This document shows, one piece after another, positions 48,501 through 59,842 of a stretch of 64,000 nt of DNA; the stretch's first letter is position 1; every line of letters begins with the position of its first letter. The stretch is from Tipula vernalis (taxonomy: Eukaryota > Arthropoda > Insecta > Diptera > Tipulidae). The stretch is taken from assembly GCA_958295665.1 (NCBI GenBank), contig OY282560.1:41107044-41171043 (forward strand), given 5' to 3'. The position numbers were made by a program, and so were the translations under genes. Below the pieces are notes generated by a model, which was not told the DNA's origin, did not search any database, and saw only the letters and a list, made by a program, of their open reading frames with translations.

Positions 48501-51500
48501 ACATCAATGCAATCAATCTCCAGACATAACACTCTAGAGGCTGATTTTATTTATTCATTTCTTACTTTCGGCTGGAAACTTTTTTCAATTTTCCGAGATT
48601 TCCCACGGGAAACTTGAACTGAATTTTTTTTCCTACGATAGCTATTGACAAGTCACATTAATGCAATCCATCTCCAGATATGACACTCTAGAGGCTGATT
48701 TTATACAAATGTTCTAATAATTTTTGGAAAATCGAATTTTCCGAGATTTCCCACAAGAAACTTGAACTGAATTTTTTTCCTGCGTTAGCTTTTGATAAAT
48801 CACATCAATGCAATCCATCTCCAGTCATAACACTCTAGAGGCTGATTTTATACAAATTTTCTAATAATTTTTGGAAAATCGAATTTTCCGAGATTTCCCA
48901 CGAGAAACTTGAACTAAATTTTTTTCCTACGACAGCTATTTACAAGTCACATCAATGCAATCCATCTCCAAACATAACACTCTAAAGGCTGATTTTATTT
49001 ATCCATTTCTTACTTTCGGCTGGAAACTTTTTTCAATTTTCCGAGATTTCCCACGGGAAACTTGGACTGAATTTATTTTTTCTACGATAGCTATTGACAA
49101 GTCACATTAATGCAATCCATCTCCAGATATAACACTCTAGAGGCTAATTTTATACAAATTTTCTAATAATTTTTGGAAAATCGAATTTTCCGAGATTTCC
49201 CACAAGAAACTTGAACTGAATTGTTTTTCTGCGATAGCTATTGACTAGTCAAATCAATGCAATCCATCTCCAAACATAACACTTTAAACGCTGATTTTAT
49301 ACAAATTTTCTAACAATTTTAGAAAATCGAATTTTCCGAGATTTCCCAAGAGAAACTTGAAATAAATTTTTTTCCTACGACAGCTATTTACAAGTCACAT
49401 CAATGCAATCCATCTCCAAACATAACACTCTAGAGGCTGATTTTATTTATCCATTTCTTACTTTCGGCTGGAAACTTTTTTGAATTTTCCGAGATTTCCC
49501 ACGGGAAACTTGAACTGAATTTTTTTTCCTACGATAGCTATTGACAAGTAACATTAATGCAATCCATCTCCAGATATAACACTCTAGAGGCTGATTTTAT
49601 ACAAATTTTCTAATAATTTTTGGAAAATCGAATTTTCCGAGATTTCCCACAAGAAACTTGAACTGAATTATTTTCTTGCGATAGCTATTGACAAACCAAA
49701 TCAATGCAATCCATCTCCAAACATAACACTCTAGAGGCTAATTTGATACAAATTTTCTAACAATAAGAAAATCGAATTTTCCGAGATTTCCCACGAGACA
49801 CTAGAACTAAATTTTTTTCCTACGACAGCTATTGACAAGTCACATCAATGCAATCCATCTCCAGACATAACACTCTAGAGGCTGATTTATTTATCCATTT
49901 CTTACTTTCGGCTGGAAACTTTTTTGAATTTTCCGAGATTTCCCACAAGAAACTTGAACTGAATTTTTTTTCCTACGATAGCTATTGACAAGTCACATTA
50001 TTGCAATCCATCTCCAGATATAACACTCTAGAGGCTGATTTTATACAAATTTTCTAATAATTTTTGGAAAATCGAATTTTCCGAGATTTCCCACAAGAAA
50101 CTTGAACTGAATTTTTTTCCTGCGATAGCTATTGACAAACCAAATCAATGCAATCCATCTCCAAACATAACACTCTAGAGGCTGATTCGATACAAATTTT
50201 CTAACAATTTTAGAAAATCGAATTTTCCGAGATTTCCCACGAGAAACTAGAACTGAATTTTTTTCCTACGACAGCTATTGACAAGTCACATCAATGCAAT
50301 CAATCTCCAGACATAACACTCTAGAGGCTGATTTTATACAAATTTCCTAATAATTTTTGGAAAATCGAATTTTCCGAGATTTCCCACAAGAAACTTGAAC
50401 TGAATTTTTTTCCTGCGTTAGCTTTTGATAAATCACATCAATGCAATCCATCTCCAGTCATAACACTCTAGAGGCTGATTTTATACAAATTTTCTAATAA
50501 TTTTTGGAAAATCGAATTTTCCGAGATTTCCCACGAGAAACTTGAAATAAATTTTTTTCCTACGACAGCTATTTACAAGTCACATCAATGCAATCCATCT
50601 CCAAACATAACACTCTAGAGGCTGATTTTATTTATCCATTTCTTACTTTCGGCTGGAAACTTTTTTGAATTTTCCGAGATTTCCCACGGGAAACTTGGAC
50701 TGAATTTTTTTTTTCTACGATAGCTATTGACAAGTCACATTAATGCAATCCATCTCCAGATATAACACTCTAGAGGCTAATTTTATACAAATTTTCTAAT
50801 AATTTTTGGAAAATCGAATTTTCCGAGATTTCCCACAAGAAACTTGAACTGAATTTTTTTCCTGCGTAAGCTTTTGATAAATCACATCAATGCAATCCAT
50901 CTCCAGTCATAACACTTTAAAGGCTGATTTTATACAAATTTTCTAACAATTTTAGAAAATCGAATTTTCCGAGATTTCCCACGAGAAACTTGAACTAAAT
51001 TTTTTTCCTACGACAGCTATTTACAAGTCACATCAATGCAATCCATCTCAAAACATAACACCCTAGAGGCTGATTTTATTTATCCATTTCTTACTTCGGC
51101 TGGAAACTTTTTTGAATTTTCCGAGATTTGCCATGGGAAACTTGAACTGAATTTTTTTCCTGCGTTAGCTTTTGATAAATCACATCAATGCAATCCATCT
51201 CCAGATATAACACTCTAGAGGCTGATTTTATACAAATTTTCTAATAACTTTTGGAAAATCGAATTTTCCGAAATTTCCCACAAGAAACTTGAACTGAATT
51301 TTTTTCCTGCGTTAGCTTTTGATAAATCACATTAATGCAATCCATCTCCAGTCGTAACATTCTAGAGGCTGATTTTATACAAATTTTCTAACAATTTTTA
51401 GAATATCTAATTTTCCGAGATTTCCCACGAGAAACTTGAAATAAATTTTTTTCCTACGACAGCTATTTACAAGTCACATCAATGCAATCCATCTCCAAAC

Positions 51501-51950
51501 ATAACACTCTAGAGGCTGATTTTATTTATCCATTTCTTTCTTTCGGCTGGAAACTTTTTTGAATTTTCCGAGATTTCCCACGGGAAACTTGAACTGAATT
51601 TTTTTTCCTACGATAGCTATTGACAAGTCACATTAATGCAATCCATCTCCAGACATAACACTCTAGAGGCTGATTTTATACAAATTTTCTAACAATTTTT
51701 GGAAAATCGAATTTTCCGAGTTTTCCCACAAGAAACTTGAACTGAATTTTTTTCCTGCGATAGCTATTGACAAATCACATCAATGCAATCCATCTCCAGT
51801 CATATCACTCTAGAGGCTGATTTTATACAAATTTTCTAATAATTTTTGGAAAATCGACTTTTCCGAGATTTCCCACGAGAAACTTGAACTGACAAATCAC
51901 ATAAAAACGATTCAACTTCAGATATACACTGTAGAGGCTGATTTTATTCC
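39531..51950. repeat. Satellite array 2, ~147-bp monomer, two alternating types
   Basis: Roughly 84 tandem monomers. The phrase cactctagaggctgat recurs every 146-147 bp (39565, 39712, 39859, 40005), or every 154 bp after the second type. Type A reads ...atacaaattttctaa(t/c)aattttt(g/a)gaaaatcgaattttccgag. Type B reads ...atttatccatttcttactttcggctggaaacttttttgaattttccgag. Types A and B occur in patterned order. Each type A unit carries the perfect dyad GGAAAATCGAATTTTCC. The unit length equals the nucleosome core. Right-edge monomers (51700-51950) are more divergent. Confidence 0.96.
45791..51540. repeat. Second copy of a ~5.75-kb block of satellite 2 (first copy ~40040-45790)
   Basis: Bases from about 40100 to 45780 recur 5750-5751 bp downstream with very few differences (for example agaattgaat at 42712 versus agaactgaat at 48463, and a T-run at 43321 versus ttattttttt at 49071). 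Rare landmarks are shared: the truncated monomer ccatctagaaaatcg (41778/47529), aaattaggactgag (41969/47720), and the ctcaaaacataacaccctag block (45295/51046). This is a recent segmental tandem duplication or an assembly duplication. Confidence 0.9.
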
Positions 51951-52171
51951 AATTTTGTGGATTCTTCTGATTTTCCGATATTTTCCTCGACTAGGTTAAA
52001 CAAAGTTTTACACGTGAGACTATCCTATTTACCTTCGGCTGATAACTACTAAATTTTTTCTTTTCGGCTCGAATGTTATATCATAATCTGCATTATCGAC
52101 TTTTTACTTTCGGCTGGAAACTTTCGGCTAGGATTAGACCATCTGCATTGCCATTTTTTCGGCTGAACTAA
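51951..52171. other. Right subterminal region of the satellite-bearing element
   Basis: Non-satellite sequence with repeated modules of the type tttcggctgg(a/c)aacttt and ataatctgcattatcgactttt in plus orientation. Type B satellite monomers contain the same ctttcggctggaaacttt block, so this region is a likely source of part of the monomer. No open frame of note. Confidence 0.6.
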
Positions 52172-52229
52172 CACAATCTGCAATATCGACTTTCACTTTC
52201 GGCTGGCAACTTTCGGTTAACTTTAACAG
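52172..52229 (-). repeat. Right terminal inverted repeat of the satellite-bearing element
   Basis: The minus strand reads CTGTTAAAGTTAACCGAAAG, then CAGCCGAAAGT and AAGTCGATATTGCAGATTGTG. The same CCGAAAGT...GTCGATAATGCAGATTATG module is repeated once more just inside, at about 52081-52133. Confidence 0.8.
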
Positions 52230-52232
52230 TAT

Positions 52233-53702
52233 TTGAACTAGAGCTTTCTCTCGAGAGTTGAAAATCGCGATAGAGCTTTCGTTACCGAATCACCATATAC
52301 AGGTGGGTTTGAAAAAAATGGTAGTTTAACTACATAACGACCTTCGTTATCACGGTATGTAGATTCACGGACTAATTCTTCGCATTGTTGATCTTGCAGA
52401 CTGATATGATTATCCGTAGGAAAACCTCTAACTCCCAGAATTTTCTGAGCGTTTCATCAATGTTAAGATCTATATTGACGTTGAATGATTGTTGTTCTGG
52501 CATAGGCGCATCACCACCGTCAATATTAGTATTTTGAGCGGTTCAAGCTTATTTGGACCTTCCAATTTACCGTCTGATAGTATTTTTAAAAATAGCCAAC
52601 AGCCATAACCGCATCCACTTCAATGTTATTGTTATCTACTGGATCAGCCAGAGTATGAGATTTAAAATTTCCCACTCATTTAATAGTTTTGGGCTGGCTT
52701 TTGGAAGTGTTTTTGGTAGATCATTCATTATGTAAACAATCATTTCTAACTTTAATTCCGAATGGAAGTGAGGTGAAATTTCAATCGTTGTTAACCACCT
52801 TGTGGTGGTTTTCGAAGCTATTCATCCATACATCAGTTTCGTAGTAATAGATCGCTTGTTGGGGATATCGCAAGTGTCGAAAGCGTTACATCTTCTCTCA
52901 AGAAAATCAAGCAGCGAGCTGAATGTAGGATATTTTATTTCTACCGTGTTAGCGGCCCAAGCTCTCCGAGAATCTTCGTCTAGCTTCACGTAGCTTTCAC
53001 GTGATTCGGCATCATCACCCAATGCTAGACTAGCAACAACTTCTGTGCCGGTATCGAGAACACACCTTAGACGCTGTGTGTTTGAATTGGACATATGTAG
53101 GTTGTTCCAAAAACCTTTCCACGATTGATCTAATTACTAGAACTGGCTGAGCATATCGTTTACAGACCTTTTCTCAAGTTCCTTTGTAATTGGCATATGC
53201 GTCACCTTTCATTAGACCTTCGAGATAGCTAAGCTTCTGACAATTTGACATTGCTGTATTTTTATCACAACGATGGTTTCAAATAAATCCTTGAACGATT
53301 GAAATTCTTCTGATCTTTTCCCATAAAAGAATGAAATGTTTAACGGAGGAGATTTTACGTCTTCTTTCGGTACTGCTGCCATGCTTGTTGCACGGATTGA
53401 CCCTAACAGTTCTTTTTGGTGGCTTGTAAACGATGCCATCGTTTCATTTAATTGCTTTTGAACCATTATCAATAGTGGATGTATATCGTCTTGATGTATT
53501 AATTTGAGAAATTTTTGTTCGAACTGTTCAAAATCACGGTAACAACGTTCTAATTGTTCTAAGCTAACATAAGCGCCCTGCAAACCCATTTGAGTATCGC
53601 CGAAGGTACTTATATAAATTTTACTAGACGAGTGAATGCGCCGCGTGCATAACCACGCCTTTTTGTATATTCCGCAAATTTCTTTTGCGTATCTTTATCC
53701 AT
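52233..53702 (-). pseudogene. BEL/Pao element 2, proximal half: gag to start of RT
   Basis: Gag starts at the Met at 53702 (MDKDTQKKFAEYTKRRG...FTRLVKF). A frameshift near 53605 leads into MGLQGAYVSLEQLERCYRDFEQFEQKF (53589 on) and FFYGKRSEEFQSFKDLFETIV. After loss of part of the middle come RSIVERFLEQPTYVQFKH and LRCVLDTGTEVVASL...SRRAWAA...FSSLLDFLERRC (53090-52860), typical BEL/Pao gag. The protease between about 52800 and 52545 is not recognisable. The RT N-terminus follows: VRGFPTDNHI, CEELVRESTYRDNEGRYVVKLPF, GDSVTKALSRFSTLERKL (52430-52245), where the satellite-bearing element interrupts it. Confidence 0.87.
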
Positions 53703-54049
53703 GTGATTTATAGTTCACTGAGCACAAATTTAACTTAAGTGGTAAAGCACCGGCCAATCGAGCAAATCGACCTTTTTACTGTTTTCTTTGTTACAGTATA
53801 TATAATTTAATCAACCTTATCGATTGAATTTCAATTATTTTTTAGACCCCCGGATGGTAAATTAAAAGGTTACTTCCGTGAATTATGGGATGTAATTAAT
53901 CGGCAATACAGCAATAAAAAGCAGGATGATTCTTGATGATAATCCAAAACGGTTTACGTAAGACTGCAAATTGATGCTATGACGTCACCATAAAATCTGA
54001 AACAAACCAAAATCAAGTAACAGGATAAACTCACTTTATTACTGCAATA

Positions 54050-54068
54050 TTCCCGGGTTTCGGCACCA
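54050..54068 (-). other. Primer-binding site of BEL/Pao element 2
   Basis: The minus strand reads TGGTGCCGAAACCCGGGAA, the standard BEL/Pao primer-binding sequence, one base inside the LTR end. The gag start is about 350 bp further in, leaving a leader of ordinary size. Confidence 0.88.
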
Positions 54069-54069
54069 A

Positions 54070-54288
54070 TGTTTTTGTATCAATATAAAGCAACAGTATT
54101 TTGTAGTTAAAAACAGGATAGACTTTTATATTTATGTTACTTTACAGAATAATTTTTTTTTAATTTTAAATTACAATATTTCGGTAGACAATATTTTTGA
54201 ACACTCGCCTTATATCTATTTTCTCGTCTGTCAACAAAATTACAAAAAAATTATGATGTAGCGGTGCGGTGGTCATCTCTACACAACA
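54070..54288 (-). repeat. 5' LTR of BEL/Pao element 2 (outer end tentative)
   Basis: The inner end, with CA on the minus strand, is fixed by the primer-binding site. The outer end is placed at TGTTGTGTAGAG (54288) because it gives a TG...CA element of about 219 bp; no second LTR is present to prove it. Its A-rich part could hold a polyadenylation signal (AATATAAAAG near 54130). Confidence 0.5.
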
Positions 54289-57200
54289 GGTATGCAATGA
54301 ACTATACAATAAATGCCGCAGATGTATAATAAGAATTAGATTCAGACGTAAGGGACTAAAAATAATAGTCTCAAAAGTCTCCATCTAATTTTCTTTATGT
54401 TTTCAAATTAAATTTTACTTAAAAAGAATTTCGCTACGTGTAGAGAAACCAATTTCAATATTTTTATTATATTTTTTTTTGTGTGGCCTGACATAAATTT
54501 ACGCGAATTGAAGAAGACAGGCAAATTCTTATTTACGAAAATAAAAATATTAAAAAAAAAAAAAAAACGATGACAACAACAACAAGCTGAAGATAAATAC
54601 TTATGGGGAAATTATTTTCTCGCTGTTTTTATTTTTATTATTTTTTAATCCGACCAAAATTAAATTTAATTTTTTATTACAAAAAATTCATGTTGCTGCA
54701 TATTTTAAGAAAAAATAAAAATAAACTCAGCGCGTGTTGAATTCTTCGTATGTATCAGGTTTTCGTATTATACCATATAGTATATGTACATAGAAGATGT
54801 AGAAAATATTTAATTTACTTTGAGTTTTTCTTGAAAATAAGCGAACGCAACCGTTACCTTTGCCTTACAAATTCAGTCTACACATTATTTATGGTGTATG
54901 TATGTGTAGGAAGGTCGAATTAGGACGAAGCTTACTCATCGATTAAATGTTTAAAGGTCAAAAAAAATTGGTTAATTAACAAAATTATGTTGACAAAGTT
55001 TCAGTTGATTGGTTACATATTTTTAGTCAGAGGTGTCCATTTAGAGTACATATGCTACTCGTTAAAACTATTGTTCGAATATATGTAGCTCTGGTAGAAA
55101 TCTACATAATTTGTTCATAGATAAATTGTGTTATAAAAATAGAACGGCTTCAAGATATAAACCAACAAACTGGAATTCCTTTGTTTCCTACCCAGAAAAT
55201 TTAATACATTTTCAATTTTCATTTTCATTTTCTTTCTTTTCAGCAAATCCCATATATATCTAACAATCCAATAATGAACGGTAAAATTAAATTAAATTTA
55301 CAGTACAAAAAATAAATCGAGACAGTTATTATTTTAAGCAATTTACTTTGCTCTTTCTGTTTTAATTACGATAAATTTTCAGAACAATAATGTTCTCATA
55401 CGTTTTGTTTGGTATCGTTCCCAACAAGAAAACTAATAGTTTGTGGGCGAATAAGTTAAACACAGTGGGTGGCATAAAAGTTTTTTTTTTTCAAATTCAG
55501 CCAAATAAAAACTATTGTTTCTTTTAACTCTATACCACCCAACAATATAAAATTGGAATGCTTTAGACAATTTAAAAAGAAAACCTTATCTAAAGTATAC
55601 ATAAATTTGTATTACATGAATTGATATTTAATTGATTTTACAATACGGAAAAAACTATTAATCGATTAGTTCCGATATATCGTAAGGCAAATTTTAAATC
55701 AACAGTAGTTTTAAACCTTAGAATTTTTGGTTTTTTTTTTTTTTGGTCAAACGTTTGTCACTTTCAGCTCACAGGCGCAAGTTTCCACGTCACAATGTCC
55801 ACAAAAGTTTTTTGAGAAATGTTCTCTTCTTTTTGATCTATGGTCAAAAATACGTCAAATGAAAAAATTTTGAAAGTCATGTTTTAATTTTATGATTTTT
55901 ATGTTTTAAAACAAAAAAAAGAAAATTGTATGAAACATGATTTTTGGTCGAGAGAGACCGAAACAAGGTGATAAATATTAGATAACACTTTTTTCTTACT
56001 CAGTGCTGCTACCAGTTCAGAAAATAAAAATCATAAAATTAAAACATGACTTTCTAAAAATTTTGATTTGACTTAATTTTGCTATGTTAATTGATGCTGA
56101 TTTTAATAAAGAATATTGAGGTGATGCCTTCCACAAATACAGCAAATTATATCCAAAATTATGTACCTTCAAGTACGATTGAGTGTACTCCACACTAGAA
56201 TTGACAATAATTTCAGAAAACCAAATTTAAGTAATAAGTTTCCAACTGTGAGGGAGCTATTGATGAATGGAAAAATTGTCGCTCTCAGACCGTATTCTGC
56301 TACTAGCCCTATATTTGTGTAAGGACAAATTTTGCCTTCCCAGACCTCACTTGCATGTTGCCAATGTGCTAATGAATATTTAAAACAAACTTAGCTACTG
56401 AGCCCATAACTTTTCTTCAAAGTAGATTTATTTAAGATAAATCTCCTAACCACACGCAGTTCTTTCAAAATATACAAAACAATTTTCCTTGTGAATAAAT
56501 TCGAAATTATTCCTAATCGTCCCCAACAAAAATTATTTTATTCATTCATTTATTTTATTACAAAAAAGTACAATGGCTCTAGAATTATCATAAATTTTAG
56601 TATTGTTTATGTACAAAATTAATATTGCGAGCAATAAAAAATAAATAATAACAAAACAACAATAAATTCAATTTAAATTATAATGAATTTTCATGAAAAC
56701 TGTGCTTAATATTATCTCTTTAAAAAAAATGATTATTATTCTTCGAAGAATATGAACAAAAAAAAAAAAAAACAGAACAACAGATTATATCAGGCCAAAA
56801 TCCACCCACCCACCTACCATGAATAAATCACCACAAAAGAAAATATTTTTTTACCATAGCCGCAATATAAATATTAAAGATGTAATTGTTTGGGCGATTA
56901 CACCGGCGACAACAGAATACGTGTCATTTTTCTTGTATTGTTCGCATTTAAATATGATATATTTGAGTTGAATATAACGTTCAATGGATTAAAATGCCTG
57001 AATCATCAATTGGTTATGTATGACGAGATGAAATAAGATTAAGAAAGCAGAAAAATAAAACGATTTGAAGGCAAATTGTAGTTTTGTATTTGTGTAATAA
57101 TTATTCATATTTCGATTGTATATTATACCAGTATGTAGACCCTATCTAGACAAAAGAAGATGATTCAGAGTCGCCATATTGTCTGCTCAAAATATGTATA

Positions 57201-59842
57201 GTAAAAAAAAAACAAATTTAGCCAGGGATTTGCATTATAATAGCGCGTGTGTACTTAACCCTCATTAATCATTATAATACACCGTTTCATCTCAATCAGA
57301 TCAGATAATTTCAAAACTTCCATACATCAACAACTTCAATCATAATTTTCGTTTTCATGCGTCTTGTATGCCCTACAAAATTTTATCTTTATAAATATAC
57401 AAACCATTCTTCGGAGTGGGGTTGAAATTTATTTTTTTCTATTCTTACGTTCGCAAGTTTTTGTTGGTCTAATGCTGCTCTTTAAAATAATACAATAAAA
57501 TATAAGAAAAAATAATCTTCCTTTATTGTACTGCTTGAAATGGATATATTGATAAAATGTCGGAATGTCAGACAACAAGATCAATTGGAATGTGAAATGT
57601 ATAAAAAGGGAAGTATATAATAGATTAAATATTATGAGAATAAAAGGTTTGAGTTTCACCAGAATACCTGTTAGTTACCAAAACTTAAGACGGAACAGTG
57701 TTTTATAACATTTTTACATTTGTGGAACATGAAAAAGGCTGAATTAAATCATATCCTTCCATCCTAAAATAATTAAACTTCTAAAGATAGTACCGGCTTA
57801 GGCTAGAACAGAATTATTCTCCGAGAGGAAACAAAATTTTGTTATTTCTCTTTCTCTCTTTTACTTTCTTTAATTAACTAGCTTCAATTTTTTGACATGT
57901 CAAAATATGCAACAATTACGCTACAGTTTCCTCACAACTTCCTAATCGTCTCGATAGGAGTCCTAAATACTTTGCAATGAATCTGATGATTCTTGTTTTT
58001 ACGGATTAGCTTAAGGTTGGAAGGTATTTCGGAGTAAGAGATTGTTAAATATCCAAAAATGTGTATTCGGAGAACGTCTTGGAATACGTTAATATCTGGT
58101 ATTCCGAACATAATCGGGGATAGATCTATCCTAAAAAATGTTATGAAATTTATTTTTGCTATTTGGAACAAGACCAAAAAAGTCCACGGAGACTGGTCCA
58201 AAATGTTGCTGCATATAGTATACCAGTTTTACTAGTGCAGTTGAACATCTTCACATTTTGCAAATAGATTTAGACAAAATTTTTTAATTACATATATTGG
58301 AATCACTTGCACATGACATTTTTTATTTTGCTCGAACATTTTGTCACATAAATTTAGACAATTTGCTACTGTTCTAAACGTTCCCAAATTTCTTTGGACG
58401 ATTGCAAATAGTGTTCCAAATACAATTATCTGTTAAAGATAATATCGGCCAAATGTTTACCATGGGTTCACTGGCACAACAACCCTTCAATACGTGATCA
58501 ATGTGATAATGCTGTTATGCTATCGTACCATAATAACTAACTTTAATAGCCCAAATTGGATCCCGCATGCCACACAGGCAATGTAACAATTGCTTTATTG
58601 CTCGAGAAGTTCCGGGACGAATTATCTTGCAAAGCGAGGTCAATTAGCATGATTCAATAAAGAAATCAAGATCATTCCAATGCAATAATTTTTTATTTAC
58701 TCTTGAAATAGTTAAACTCTTATTGGACCTCTATTTAGATTATGCGACAGGCGATATAGCAAAGTAACGCGGCTTTAATGGGTTAGCCGAGCATGAGTTT
58801 TACCGGCAGTCTGTTTTTGCATGGCAATGAAAATAACGATCGTGATCGGAAAAAGTATTATTAAGTAAATTTGGTATCTCAGAGAATGATGAATAAAGGA
58901 AGTTACTTATTTGCCTCGCTTAACCATACAATCAAAAATTCCAACCTAGTCCCTAACCTTCACCTTGCTTCTTCAAAGCAGATTATGATTATCCAATTAA
59001 GCTGTGAATAGAGCAAGAGAATCGTCGAACGTTTTTGCAATTAGGTGCTAACCATCTTGGAAAATGGTGACAATTAGATTTTGAAATTTTATTTCAATCT
59101 GAAGTCTAAAACGACACAAACCAAGATTTTGCAAATCAGAAATTTGGAACCTATATTATATAGGGTATTGTTAGCACAATTTAAAAAAAAACGTTTAACT
59201 GGTATTCTGAACCCAAGGATCTAGATAAACTCTCATGAAACCAAAATTTAGATTGGGATGTCGAAAATGGGTAAGGATTTCTGGTTTCGGTCAGATTATT
59301 TTAACCAGAAGTTTGAACGTCAGTATTTTGAAATCAAAAATTTTTAAAATCATAATTAGCGGTAAACTGGGATTTTGAAACCCAGGACGTATACAATTTA
59401 ATCCTGTTGGGATTCAATCTGCGGTTTGGAATTCATGAGCACGAAAAATCAGAAAAATGCTATGGTAGTCAAACAAAGATAAAATAAAATAAAGATGGCT
59501 AAGACCAAAATACAGAACTATGGAAAATAATCACTTGGCAAAACGGAGCAACGAAAAATTGAAAGAATTACGCCATCATTGAAATCATTTAAAAAATGAA
59601 ACTAATAATTAATTAGCTCCCAAATTATTCACAAAAAATCTGCAATTTGCGATTCCCATGCACCTGAAAATATAAGTAATGCCAGATTATCAGATCCATA
59701 TTCTTCGTTTTCAATCGTTAGTTGACAAATTGTATGTATGCTTCCGTTATTAATATTTCGCTTTATGCAACCTATGCGATTTTTCGGGAAACAATTTATT
59801 TGTTTATTACTTAAAATTAAATTAAATTGTACTCATGTTCAG
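54289..59842. other. AT-rich sequence with no gene seen
   Basis: Read on both strands, I see no domain, splice-site series or RNA gene. Poly(A/T) runs occur near 54552, 55732 and 56758. An 89-codon minus-strand frame at 58201-57932 and a 76-codon one at 57659-57429 show no recognisable signature. One inverted-repeat element lies at 55846-56079. The last 200 bp may include the 3' LTR of BEL/Pao element 3, which I could not delimit. Confidence 0.55.
55846..56079. mobile_element. MITE-like inverted-repeat element
   Basis: The left arm about 55846-55902 (aaaaatacgtcaaatgaaaa ... tcatgttttaattttatgatttttat) pairs with the right arm 56024-56079 (ataaaaatcataaaattaaa ... gatttgacttaatttt) over about 50 bases. 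The interior of about 120 bp includes a short ggtcgagagagacc hairpin. No target duplication could be fixed. Confidence 0.75.

Larger units (their letters stand above)
39313..52232. mobile_element. 12.9-kb inverted-repeat (foldback-like) element filled with a 147-bp satellite
   Basis: Both ends begin CTGTTAAA(T/G)TTA(G/A)CCGAAAG read inward (39316 and complement from 52229), and the similarity continues for about 60 bp. The flanks TTGGACTGG (39304-39312) and TTGAACTAG (52233-52241) match at 7 of 9, a possible aged 8-9-bp target duplication. The host RT frame of BEL/Pao element 2 (LERKL on the right, then FREE...AKFMDEY on the left) is split exactly here. The interior has no gene. It consists of the satellite array plus about 280 bp of right subterminal sequence. 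The superfamily is not determined; long ends, internal tandem repeats and an 8-9-bp duplication recall Foldback/Galileo-type or hAT/P-type elements. Confidence 0.72.

Noticed and set aside
45285..51218. Two identical 60-codon frames in satellite 2 (45285-45467 and 51036-51218)
   Set aside because: They are repeat artefacts; their identity comes from the 5.75-kb duplication.
53690..53790. Possible tRNA gene (taacttaagtggtaaagcacc)
   Set aside because: No complete cloverleaf and no B box at the right distance could be found; the segment is the leader of BEL/Pao element 2.
57932..58201. 89-codon minus-strand frame
   Set aside because: There is no recognisable motif, no supporting splice or regulatory context, and the composition matches the AT-rich surroundings.
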